This document shows positions 9,234-17,154 of a stretch of 64,000 bases of DNA, piece after piece. A model generated the notes under the pieces. The model was not told the origin of the DNA, made no database searches, and was given only the letters and a program-made list of their open reading frames with translations. Source of the DNA: Hyphomicrobiales bacterium (GTDB lineage Bacteria > Pseudomonadota > Alphaproteobacteria > Rhizobiales > Xanthobacteraceae). Where the stretch lies: the NCBI GenBank assembly GCA_009377755.1, contig WHTM01000008.1, forward strand, positions 92,527 to 156,526, written 5' to 3'. Position 1 is the stretch's first letter; each line of letters opens with the position of its first letter. Made by a program: the position numbers and the translations under genes.

Positions 9234-9689
9234 ATGATTGTCCCATCTGCAATATCGCGGGTGGACCGTCGCTTGCGTCTCGGCGTTTGCCTGCTCGCGT
9301 CGGTCACGTTGCTCGCGGTCGCCGCCGCTCCGGTTCGTGCCGAGCCGGTCAAACTGCGGATCGGCTACGATACGATTCCGCTGCACATCGTGCCGGTGAT
9401 CCTCAAGATGCCGGAACTGCAGAAGCACAACGGCAAGGCATATACCGTCGAGTTCTTCCGCTTCAGGGGCAGCCCGCTGCAGGTGCAGGCGCTCGCCGGC
9501 AATCAGATCGACATTGCCGCGCTCGCGTTCTCGACCCTTGCGACATCGATCACGACCGCCAAGCTTAACGTGAAGGCGCTGCAGAGCAATATCGATACCC
9601 TGCACAAGTCCGGCCTGCTGAAGCAGGCGATCAATATCGCCCCGCACGTCGACAATTCACTCGTCGACGAGGCGCGAAAGGGCCTGTAA
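9234..9689 (+). CDS. Internally deleted paralogue of the ABC substrate-binding protein
   Basis: 151 aa. The N-terminal half (signal peptide LLASVTLLAVAAAPVRA, then KLRIGYDTIPLHIVPVI to SITTAKL) and the C-terminal 40 residues (NVKALQSNIDTLHKSGLL to the end) match the 345-aa protein encoded at 7833, but residues equivalent to 113-305 are missing in one clean in-frame step between AKL and NVKAL. What remains is most of half a first lobe plus the C-terminal helices, so ligand binding in the usual cleft looks impossible. Reading frame, signal peptide and a strong GGGGAGGAAG site at 9234 are intact, so it may still be made and exported. Either a recent deletion in a tandem duplicate, or a retained miniprotein. 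The frame continues upstream to 9057 but without conserved sequence. Confidence 0.75.
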   Translation: MIVPSAISRVDRRLRLGVCLLASVTLLAVAAAPVRAEPVKLRIGYDTIPLHIVPVILKMPELQKHNGKAYTVEFFRFRGSPLQVQALAGNQIDIAALAFSTLATSITTAKLNVKALQSNIDTLHKSGLLKQAINIAPHVDNSLVDEARKGL

Positions 9690-9765
9690 AAAGGCATTTG
9701 GCTAATCATGAGACCTGGGCGGCCGTCGCCGGCGCAGCCGCCCCCATTCCACGGAAGAGGATAGC

Positions 9766-10968
9766 ATGACCCAGCTAAGCGAGCGTTTGAACACGCCTAT
9801 TTCAACGGCTGAACTGGAGCGGCGCTGGCAGGCCGTCCGCTCGGCGATGGAAGCCGAAAAGGTCGACGTTCTGCTGATGCAGAACAACAACGACCACATG
9901 GGCGGATACGTCAAATATTTCACCGATCTGCCGGCCACCAACGGCTATCCCAACACCGTCGTATTCCCCCGCGATGACCGCATGACGATGGTCGGGCAGG
10001 GCCCGTTCGGCGGCAGCCAGGAGCTCACCGCGGGCGGTGGCGACGGCGTGCGCCGCGGCATCAAGCAGGTGCTGACCACGCCGAGCTACGCCTCGGCGCA
10101 TTTCACCAGGGACTATGACCCCGAACTCGCGGTGCGGGCGCTGCAGCCGTTTGCCAATGGCACGATCGGGCTCGTCGGCACCTATCAGATGTCGTTCGCG
10201 ACGGTCGACTATGTGAAGCGCCATCTGCCGAACAGCCGCTTCGTCGATGCGACCGAGCTTGTCGATCGCATCAAGTCGATCAAGAGCGCGGAGGAGCAGG
10301 AGCTCGTCATCCGTTGCGCGCAAATGCAGGACGGCGCCGTCAAGGCGGCGTTCGACGCCATCAGGCCCGGCATGCGCGATTACGAAGTGTCCGCGGCCGC
10401 CCAGTATTACAGCCGCTGTCACGGCAGCGAGCAGGGAATCTACCTGTGCGCATCGGGTCCGATCGGTACGCCGATCAAGTTCAGCCAGATCCACGTGCAG
10501 AATCGTGTCATCAAGGAAGGCGATTACGTCGCCCTCCTGGTCGAGGACTCAGGCCCGGGCAGCATGTTCACCGAGCTCGGCCGCACTGCCGTGGTCGGCA
10601 AGGTACCGCAGCAGATGAAGGATGAGCTCGACTTCACGATCGCAGCGCGCAAGGTGACGCTCGATCTGCTCAAGCCCGGCACGCCGTGCAAGGAGATTTG
10701 GGACGTCTACAACGAGTTCATGCGCAAGAATGGGCGGCCGGAAGAGGCGCGTCTCTATTGCCACGGTCAGGGCTATGACCTGGTCGAGCGCCCGCTGATC
10801 CGCAACGACGAGCCGTGGACCATCCAGAAGGACATGAACATCGTCGTGCATCCGACCTACGCGTACAACGGCAACCTGTCATGGCTGTGCGACAATTATC
10901 TGATCGGTTCCAACGGGCCTGGCGACCGCATTCACCAGTTCCCGGAAGTGATTGTCGAAGTGGGGTGA
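9766..10968 (+). CDS. M24-family (aminopeptidase P / creatinase-like) pita-bread protein
   Basis: 400 aa. An N-terminal creatinase-type domain (about 1-165) precedes an M24 pita-bread domain (about 175-400) with the landmarks HGQGYDLVERPL (H333) and a terminal IHQFPEVIVEVG. The usual dinuclear-metal ligands are poorly kept: the first Asp position is V259 (next to E260-D261), the second is E270 in FTELGRT, and the Glu of the usual EPG motif is H362 in VVHPTYAY. That argues for a creatinase-like, possibly metal-free hydrolase rather than a proline peptidase. Starts at 9766 after GGAAGAGG. Followed 10 bp later by a 2-hydroxyacid dehydrogenase, probably one operon with it. Confidence 0.8.
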   Translation: MTQLSERLNTPISTAELERRWQAVRSAMEAEKVDVLLMQNNNDHMGGYVKYFTDLPATNGYPNTVVFPRDDRMTMVGQGPFGGSQELTAGGGDGVRRGIKQVLTTPSYASAHFTRDYDPELAVRALQPFANGTIGLVGTYQMSFATVDYVKRHLPNSRFVDATELVDRIKSIKSAEEQELVIRCAQMQDGAVKAAFDAIRPGMRDYEVSAAAQYYSRCHGSEQGIYLCASGPIGTPIKFSQIHVQNRVIKEGDYVALLVEDSGPGSMFTELGRTAVVGKVPQQMKDELDFTIAARKVTLDLLKPGTPCKEIWDVYNEFMRKNGRPEEARLYCHGQGYDLVERPLIRNDEPWTIQKDMNIVVHPTYAYNGNLSWLCDNYLIGSNGPGDRIHQFPEVIVEVG

Positions 10969-10978
10969 GCGGTCCGCA

Positions 10979-11938
10979 ATGTCGATGAATATGGTCGTCT
11001 TGGTATCCATTCCGCCGCAGGGGGAATACTACCGCAAGGCAATTCAGGAAAAGGTCCCGGAGCTGAACCTCAAGGTGTTCAATAACCGCGAGGAGGCGAA
11101 GGCCGCTCTCGCGGAGGCGGATATTCTGATGGCGTTCGGCGCCAGCCTGAAAGCCGACTTCTTCGAGAAGGCGCCGCGCCTGAAATGGGTGCACGCCATG
11201 GGCACCGGCGTCGACGGCATTGTCGATTCCAAGCACATCTCCAAGGATGTCCTCGTTACCTCGACGCGCGGCATCCACGGCACGCCGATGTCGGAAGCGG
11301 CGATCATGTTCATGCTGACGATGGCGCGGAACTTCCGCCGCACTCTCGACCAGCAGCGGGAGCAGGTCTGGCATCGCTTCTTCCCGCAGCTTCTATCGGG
11401 CAAGACGCTCGGGATCCTCGGCGTCGGCCTGATCGCCGAGGATCTGGCGCCGCGGTGCAGGGCGCTGGGCATGACCGTCGTCGGCATTTCGCGCTCGACG
11501 CGTAAGCCGCCGGGCTTCGACCGCATCGTTCCGCGCGACGATCTCCCCGCCGCCGTTGCCGACCTCGACTTCCTGGTGATCCTGATCCCCTACGAGCGAG
11601 ACACGCATCACATCGTCAACGAGCGGGTGCTCGCGGCGATGAAGCCCACCGCCTTCCTCGTCAACATTGCGCGCGGCGGCGTGATCGACGAGCCTGCCTT
11701 GATCCGGGCCCTGGAGGAGGAACGCATTGCCGGCGCGACGCTCGACGCCTACGAAACCGAGCCGTTGCCGAAGGGCCATTCGATGTGGACGACGAAGAAC
11801 GCCATCGTCTCCCCGCATATGACCGGGACCTGGGACGGCTACGCGTCGGCGTGCTTCAAGCAGTTCTCCCACAACTACGACTGCTTCGTTGCCGGGCAGC
11901 CCGAACGGATGATGAACCGGGAGAAGGTCCTGCCGTGA
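10979..11938 (+). CDS. D-isomer-specific 2-hydroxyacid dehydrogenase, NAD(P)-binding
   Basis: 319 aa cytoplasmic oxidoreductase. Rossmann motif GKTLGILGVGLIAEDLAPRC (about residues 141-160) and the catalytic Arg region NIARGGVIDEPAL with the substrate/NAD-binding loop are clear; the usual terminal catalytic His region appears as IVSPHMTGTWDGYA. Family members reduce 2-keto acids to D-2-hydroxyacids or the reverse. I chose the ATG at 10979 over an upstream TTG inside the preceding gene. Ten bp downstream of the M24 gene and about 200 bp before the TctC gene, consistent with metabolism of an imported carboxylate. Confidence 0.88.
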   Translation: MSMNMVVLVSIPPQGEYYRKAIQEKVPELNLKVFNNREEAKAALAEADILMAFGASLKADFFEKAPRLKWVHAMGTGVDGIVDSKHISKDVLVTSTRGIHGTPMSEAAIMFMLTMARNFRRTLDQQREQVWHRFFPQLLSGKTLGILGVGLIAEDLAPRCRALGMTVVGISRSTRKPPGFDRIVPRDDLPAAVADLDFLVILIPYERDTHHIVNERVLAAMKPTAFLVNIARGGVIDEPALIRALEEERIAGATLDAYETEPLPKGHSMWTTKNAIVSPHMTGTWDGYASACFKQFSHNYDCFVAGQPERMMNREKVLP

Positions 11939-12136
11939 AGCCATGTACCGGCAGCGCATGCGGCGGCGAGAAAGCGGGGCGCAGGCCCGGTGCGAAAGGC
12001 GCCACAGGCCTGCGACCTTTTTCCAGGCCCGAAGGGCGATTGTCGCCATGGTCAGGGCTTGTGTCTGTGGCATAATTGGCGCATCGGACGCGGTCCAAGG
12101 GTCGCGAGAAGATCAATAACCGCACTGGAGGGTAGG

Positions 12137-13192
12137 ATGAGTTGCATCGATCTGCATTGCCGCCTGGGTCGGCGCTCGGTGTTGGCGCTGGGGCTTGCGG
12201 CCGGCATCGCCGCCGTCGCGCAACCGGCGCCGGTCGGGGCCGCGGAAGGCGATTGGCTCAAGGGCCAGACCGTCCGCCTCGTCGTCGGCTATTCGCCCGG
12301 CGGCGGCTACGATTCCTATGCGCGCATGCTGGCGCCGCATTTCGAGAAGCGCACCGGCGCCACCGTGATCGTCGAGAACAAGCCGGGCGGCGGCGGCATG
12401 ACCGCGACCAACCAGCTGGTGCGCGGCAAGCCGGACGGCCTGACGATGCAGGTTCTAAACGGCGAGTCCGCGATCATGTGGCAGCTCGTTCAGCAGACGG
12501 GCGTCGCCTACGACATGACCAAGGTCAGCCTGCTTGGCCGCATCCAGGAAGAGCCGCATTTCATGCTCGTGCATCCGAGCCTGCCGGACACGCTCAAGGA
12601 GATCGTGGCGTCCGGTAAGAAGCTCAAATTCACCGCCACCCGCCGCATCGACAATCTCGGCGACTATGCCGCGGTCATGTGCGAAGCGCTGAAGCTTAAC
12701 TGCCAGATCATCACCGGCTACAAGGGCAGCAAGGAAGCGGGCCTGGCGGTGATGAACGGTGAGGCCGACGCCCTGACCATCTCGGAAAGCTCCGGCTTCA
12801 ATTATGCCCAGGGCGGCAAGACCAAGATCGTGGCGACCATCAGCCACAAGCGCTCCGAGCTGATGCCGAACATGCCGACCGTCTACGAGATGTTCAATCT
12901 CACGCCGGATCAGAAGTGGTGGATCGACTTCCGCCTCGGCGTCAAGGCGATCGGCCGCTGCATCATCGGCCCGCCCGGGATTCCGGCCGACAAGCTGGCC
13001 TATCTGCAGAAGGTCTGGAAGGAGGTCCTCACCGACCCGGCCGTCATTGCCGAGGGCAAGAAGACGCGCCACGAGCTCGACTACGAGGCTCCGGACAAGA
13101 TGAAGGGCACCGTGCGCGATCTGCTGGAGACGCTTCCGGCTGACAAGCTCGAAAACGTGCGTGAGGTGCTCGGGAAGAAGTACGCATCGTAG
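12137..13192 (+). CDS. Tripartite tricarboxylate transporter substrate-binding protein (TctC/Bug family)
   Basis: 351 aa periplasmic binding protein. Signal peptide carries a twin-arginine-like start (RLGRRSVLALGLAAG) and ends near AEGDW. The Bug-family signature VRLVVGYSPGGGYDSYARML is followed by VIVENKPGGGGMTATNQLV, both lining the carboxylate pocket. The frame is open further upstream, but the ATG at 12137 follows GGAGGGTAGG and begins the signal peptide. Directly precedes tctA and tctB. Unusually rich in aromatic/cysteine positions in the second lobe (CEALKLNCQ, GRCIIGPPG). Ligand is probably a dicarboxylate or related anion, not predictable in detail. Confidence 0.9.
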   Translation: MSCIDLHCRLGRRSVLALGLAAGIAAVAQPAPVGAAEGDWLKGQTVRLVVGYSPGGGYDSYARMLAPHFEKRTGATVIVENKPGGGGMTATNQLVRGKPDGLTMQVLNGESAIMWQLVQQTGVAYDMTKVSLLGRIQEEPHFMLVHPSLPDTLKEIVASGKKLKFTATRRIDNLGDYAAVMCEALKLNCQIITGYKGSKEAGLAVMNGEADALTISESSGFNYAQGGKTKIVATISHKRSELMPNMPTVYEMFNLTPDQKWWIDFRLGVKAIGRCIIGPPGIPADKLAYLQKVWKEVLTDPAVIAEGKKTRHELDYEAPDKMKGTVRDLLETLPADKLENVREVLGKKYAS

Positions 13193-13219
13193 CGCGTCGT
13201 CGCACCGATCGGGCGCGCG

Positions 13220-14710
13220 ATGCTCGATGCCTTCATCTCGGCGGCCGGGCAGCTCGTCTCCCCGACCGTTCTCGGGGCGATGCTGTTCGGCCTTCCGCTC
13301 GGCCTCATCATTGGGCTGCTGCCGGGCTTGAGCGGCATCACCGCCTTCGCCTTTCTGATCCCGTTCACCTTCGGGATGTCGCCGATCGTCGGGCTCGCCT
13401 TTCTGCTCGCCGCCTACGCGGCGGTGTCGCAAGGCGGCTCGATGACGGCCATCGTGCTCGGCGTTCCCGGCGAGGTGCCCAACGCCGCCACCGTGATCGA
13501 CGGCTACCAGATGACCAAACAGGGCCGCGCGGGCGAGGCGATCGGCGCGGCGCTGATGGCTTCGGCGCTTGGCGGACTGTTCGGGTGCGTCCTGCTCGTC
13601 ATCCTGATACCTGTACTCCAGCCGATCATTCTGTCGTTCGCCTCCCCGGAAAATTTCTTCCTCGGGCTCGCCGGCATCGCATTCATCGCGGTGCTCGGCA
13701 GCGGCGCGCCGGTCAAAGGGCTGATCGCCGGAACGCTCGGTATTTTCATGTCCCTGTTCGGGTATTCGCCGACCGAAGGGATTCCGCGCTTCTGGCTCGG
13801 CATCGACTACATGCTCGACGGTTTCCGCCTCGTGCCGCTCGCCATGGGCCTGTTCGCGGTGCCGGAAATTCTCGCGTTGATGACCAGCGGCAGGACTATC
13901 GCACGCACTGATACCGTGATGGAGCCGATCTCGCTGCGCCAGGTGGTGCGCGGCGGGCTCGCGGTGTTCAGTCACCTCGGCGTGTTCTTCCGCTCCTCGG
14001 CGCTCGGTTCGGTGATCGGCATCATGCCGGGTGTCGGCGGCGCCACGGCGCCGTTCGTTGCCTACGCGGCAGCAAAGCAGACGGCGAGGAATCCTGAGAG
14101 CTTCGGTACCGGCAACATCGAGGGCGTGATCGCCCCGGAAAGCAGCAGCAACGCCAAGGAGGGCGGCGCGCTGGTGCCGACGCTTGCGCTCGGCATTCCC
14201 GGCAGCGCGTCGATGGCGCTGATGCTCGGCGCCTTCATCGTGCTCGGCCTGCAGCCGGGACCGGAATTTCTCGTCAAGCACATGGACCTCGCCTTCGGGC
14301 TCGCCATGATCCTGGCGATCGGCAACGTCGGCTCCAGCGTGATGATGTTCCTGCTGTCGAAATTCCTGATCTACATCACACGTGTGCCGGGCCAGGTGCT
14401 GGCGCCGATCCTGCTGGTGCTGATCATGATCGGCACCTATTCGGCGGAGAACAGCCCGGTCGACGTGCTGTTCGTGTTCATCTTCGGCGCGCTCGGCGTG
14501 GCGATGTATCGTCTCGGCTACAACCGGCCGGCACTGCTGCTCGGTTTCGTCCTGGGCGAGTTGATCGAGCGCTATTATCAGGTTTCGATGAACGCATACG
14601 GCGGACTGTTCTTCCTGCGCCCGATCTCGATCTCGATCATCGTGCTGGCGCTGATCTGTCTCCTATGGCCAAACCGCAAGCGCCTGATGCTGAAGTGGAG
14701 GAGCGCATGA
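13220..14710 (+). CDS. Tripartite tricarboxylate transporter large permease TctA
   Basis: 496 aa, about 11-12 hydrophobic segments, the expected length for TctA. The two conserved TctA half-motifs are visible: GLIIGLLPGLSGITAF near residue 30 and IGIMPGVGGATAPFVAYA near residue 265. Starts 27 bp after tctC. The 3' end overlaps tctB by 4 bp when tctB starts at its best ribosome binding site. Confidence 0.93.
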   Translation: MLDAFISAAGQLVSPTVLGAMLFGLPLGLIIGLLPGLSGITAFAFLIPFTFGMSPIVGLAFLLAAYAAVSQGGSMTAIVLGVPGEVPNAATVIDGYQMTKQGRAGEAIGAALMASALGGLFGCVLLVILIPVLQPIILSFASPENFFLGLAGIAFIAVLGSGAPVKGLIAGTLGIFMSLFGYSPTEGIPRFWLGIDYMLDGFRLVPLAMGLFAVPEILALMTSGRTIARTDTVMEPISLRQVVRGGLAVFSHLGVFFRSSALGSVIGIMPGVGGATAPFVAYAAAKQTARNPESFGTGNIEGVIAPESSSNAKEGGALVPTLALGIPGSASMALMLGAFIVLGLQPGPEFLVKHMDLAFGLAMILAIGNVGSSVMMFLLSKFLIYITRVPGQVLAPILLVLIMIGTYSAENSPVDVLFVFIFGALGVAMYRLGYNRPALLLGFVLGELIERYYQVSMNAYGGLFFLRPISISIIVLALICLLWPNRKRLMLKWRSA

Positions 14711-15150
14711 GTCGCGCCGGCCTCATCTTTCCGGCGCTGCTTTTCGCGCTCGTCATTGTGTTGCTGACGCTCGGCTATTGGTACTATGAATATGCGTGGA
14801 TTTCGTTCGCATTTCCGCTCGGCGTCGGTGTCGTGCTGTGCGCGCTGTGCGCGATCGCGACCGCGTCGACGCTGCGCAGGCAACCGGCCACGGTGCCGGA
14901 AATCGGCGAGGACGCGCCGGAGCCGCTGTCATTGGTCGCCGTCGCTTGGATGTTTGTCCTTGCGGTCTTTCTGTACGCGTTCGGATTCGTGTTCGGGCCG
15001 GCGGCCTATCTGCTGGCGTGCCTGCGGGCGAACGGATCGTCCTGGGCCCTGTCGGCGGGCATCGCCGCGGCATCAATGCTGGTGACCTGGGGTCTGTTCA
15101 TCAAGGTGATGGGTATCCTGCTGCCGGTCGCTCCGCTGTGGATGGAGTAG
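14707..15150 (+). CDS. Tripartite tricarboxylate transporter small permease TctB
   Basis: 147 aa membrane protein with four predicted helices (about residues 8-25, 32-52, 76-98, 110-140), the TctB pattern. The ATG at 14707 overlaps the tctA stop (ATGA) and has GGAGGA 4 bp upstream; an in-frame ATG at 14665 lies inside tctA and is less likely. Completes a full TTT system with the preceding genes. Ends only 5 bp from the converging TAXI gene. Confidence 0.88.
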   Translation: MSRAGLIFPALLFALVIVLLTLGYWYYEYAWISFAFPLGVGVVLCALCAIATASTLRRQPATVPEIGEDAPEPLSLVAVAWMFVLAVFLYAFGFVFGPAAYLLACLRANGSSWALSAGIAAASMLVTWGLFIKVMGILLPVAPLWME

Positions 15151-15155
15151 CCCGC

Positions 15156-16055
15156 TCACCCGAGTACCCCCGCCTCTCGATACGCCCGCAGGGCGCCCGC
15201 ATGCAGCGGCACGCCCCCGAATTCGAGCTGCGCTCGGCCGCCAGAGGCGAGGTCGCGGAGCAAGTCATCCAGCCCGGCAAACAACGCGTTGAGCCGCTCG
15301 AGCTCGCCGGCATGCGCAATGATGGCGGCGACCGCGTCATGCACCGAAACGTCGTCGACGCGAGCATGCGTCGCCAGCACATTGACCACCGCCGGCTGCG
15401 CGACGTCGGCGTCGAGCCCGCGCAGCGCGCCCGCGTGCATCATCGTCCGCCGATAGGTGGGGACGGCGGCGAGCAGGGTGTCGAGCTGTCCGTTTGAATA
15501 CGGCAGCACCCGCACGTCGATCCGCTCCGACAGCTCGGTCATCACCTTGTTCGGGATCGGGCATTGCAGTTGCGCATCGATGTCGCCGGCGGAGAGCGCT
15601 TGTCCGCCGGCGACGAAGTCGAGGTAGTGCGGCTCGACGTCCGTCACCGCCATGCCAAGCGCGCCAAGGATTACGACCGCGTGCTGCGCCATGCCGCTGG
15701 TGCGCAGGCCGAACGCGATGCGCTTGCCGCGCAGGTCCGCGGTCGAGCGCAGGCCTGAATCCGCCCGGGTGATGAAGAACAGCGGCCCGGCGTTCATCGG
15801 CGCTGCCATGCGGAGGTCGATGGCTTCAGTGAACGGCGGCTCGCCCACCTTGGCGCGCCCGATCCAGTTCGCCGCCATGAAGCCGAACTCGAGCTCACCG
15901 GCATGCAGCCGCTTGGCGTTCTGCATGCTTGCCTGAGGCGTTTCGAGGATCGCGGCCGCTGCGAGCGCCGGATTGCGGTCGAGCACGGTCTTGAGCGCGA
16001 CCGCCTGGGAGAAGAACGTGCCGTTGCGTTCGGCGGTCCCGATGCGAATGGGCAT
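15156..16055 (-). CDS. TAXI-family solute-binding protein lacking a signal peptide
   Basis: 299 aa. The N-terminus PIRIGTAERNGTFFSQAVAL is the start of the mature TAXI fold, and further landmarks are DLRGKRIAFGLRTSGMAQHA and DIDAQLQCPIPN, so the domain is complete but has no Sec signal. No earlier start is possible: reading back from the ATG at 16055 the frame meets GCA-ATC-GAC-TGA, and that TGA is the stop codon of the upstream TctC gene. The two binding proteins are therefore in the same frame, separated by one stop and three codons. No TRAP permease is adjacent. It may be cytosolic, coupled to the TctC, or the tail of a former fusion. Confidence 0.75.
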   Translation of the reverse strand: MPIRIGTAERNGTFFSQAVALKTVLDRNPALAAAAILETPQASMQNAKRLHAGELEFGFMAANWIGRAKVGEPPFTEAIDLRMAAPMNAGPLFFITRADSGLRSTADLRGKRIAFGLRTSGMAQHAVVILGALGMAVTDVEPHYLDFVAGGQALSAGDIDAQLQCPIPNKVMTELSERIDVRVLPYSNGQLDTLLAAVPTYRRTMMHAGALRGLDADVAQPAVVNVLATHARVDDVSVHDAVAAIIAHAGELERLNALFAGLDDLLRDLASGGRAQLEFGGVPLHAGALRAYREAGVLG

Positions 16056-16064
16056 TGCGATGTC

Positions 16065-17039
16065 TCACCGCATCGGGATGTTGTTCTCTTTAATGACCAT
16101 GCTCCACAGCGCGGCCTCGTCGGCGATGAACTTCGCGCCGTCGGCGGGCGTGCCGCCGATCGGCTCCAGCATCAGGTTCGACAGCCGCGCGCCGACGTCC
16201 GCTTTCTTGAAGATCGTCACCACGTCGCGGTTGATCTTTTCAGCGAGCGTGGTCGGCGTGGCGGGAGGCGCCACGAGGCCGAACCAGGTGATCGACCGGA
16301 AGCCGGGAAAGCCCAACTCGGCGATGGTCGGAAACTCGGGTGTCGCCGCAAAGCGTTTCGGACTGGCGATGGCGAGGATCTTGATCTTGCCGCCGCGGTG
16401 CAGCGGCAGCGAGGTGACGATGGTGTCGAAGAACATGTCCACGTGGCCGGCCATCACGTCGGTCAGCGCGGGCTGGGCGCCACGATAGGGCACATGCACC
16501 ATCTTGATGCCGGCCGCGAGCTCGAGCTGGCTCGCCGACAGATGCGCCGTCGAGCCGACGCCTTGCGAGGCGTAGTTGACCTTGCCTGGGTTCGCCTTGG
16601 CGTAGGCGACCAGTTCACGGATGGATGATGACGGATGCTCCTTGCGCACCACCAGCACATTCGGCACCTTCACCAGCGCCGCGATCGTCACCCATTTGGC
16701 CGGATCGTAGTTGAGGTTGCGATACAGCAGATGGCTGAACGCGAGCGGGCTAGGCGGGGCAAGCAGCAGCGTGTACCCGTCGGGCGCCGCGCGCGCGACA
16801 TGCTCGGCACCGATGTTCATGGCCCCGCCGGGCATGTTCTCGACCACGACCGGCTTGCCCCAGGCTTGGTTGAGCTGGTCGGCGATCAGCCGCGCCAGGA
16901 TGTCGGTGGTCGAGCCGGGGACCGCCGGAACCACGATCCTCACCACACGAGAGGGATAGGCGTCCTGGGCGCTGACCTGTGGCACCGCCAGCATTCCCAC
17001 GGCCACCGCCGTCATCACCGTCAGAGCGGCTTTTCGCAT
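16065..17039 (-). CDS. TctC/Bug-family tripartite tricarboxylate transporter binding protein (orphan)
   Basis: 324 aa periplasmic protein. Signal peptide MRKAALTVMTAVAVGMLAVP ends near VSAQDAYPS. Bug signatures: VRIVVPAVPGSTTDILARLI and VVVENMPGGAMNIGAEHVAR, then FAATPEFPTIAELGFPGF, typical of the family. Start at 17039 follows GGGGAGGAG. No TctA/TctB lies beside it on this strand, so it may use the nearby TTT permease or act as an orphan, which is common for Bug proteins. Divergent from hydantoinase A at 17155, suggesting a ligand related to that pathway. The TAXI gene follows in the same frame. Confidence 0.9.
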   Translation of the reverse strand: MRKAALTVMTAVAVGMLAVPQVSAQDAYPSRVVRIVVPAVPGSTTDILARLIADQLNQAWGKPVVVENMPGGAMNIGAEHVARAAPDGYTLLLAPPSPLAFSHLLYRNLNYDPAKWVTIAALVKVPNVLVVRKEHPSSSIRELVAYAKANPGKVNYASQGVGSTAHLSASQLELAAGIKMVHVPYRGAQPALTDVMAGHVDMFFDTIVTSLPLHRGGKIKILAIASPKRFAATPEFPTIAELGFPGFRSITWFGLVAPPATPTTLAEKINRDVVTIFKKADVGARLSNLMLEPIGGTPADGAKFIADEAALWSMVIKENNIPMR

Positions 17040-17154
17040 CGTGAGTTCTCCTCCCCTGCACCGGGCTTGTTCATCATCCCGGTAGATCATCGCTCGAATT
17101 TGCGTCATACCCCACCGGCGATGCAACATCCATGTCCGCGCCGGCGGTTCGGGC

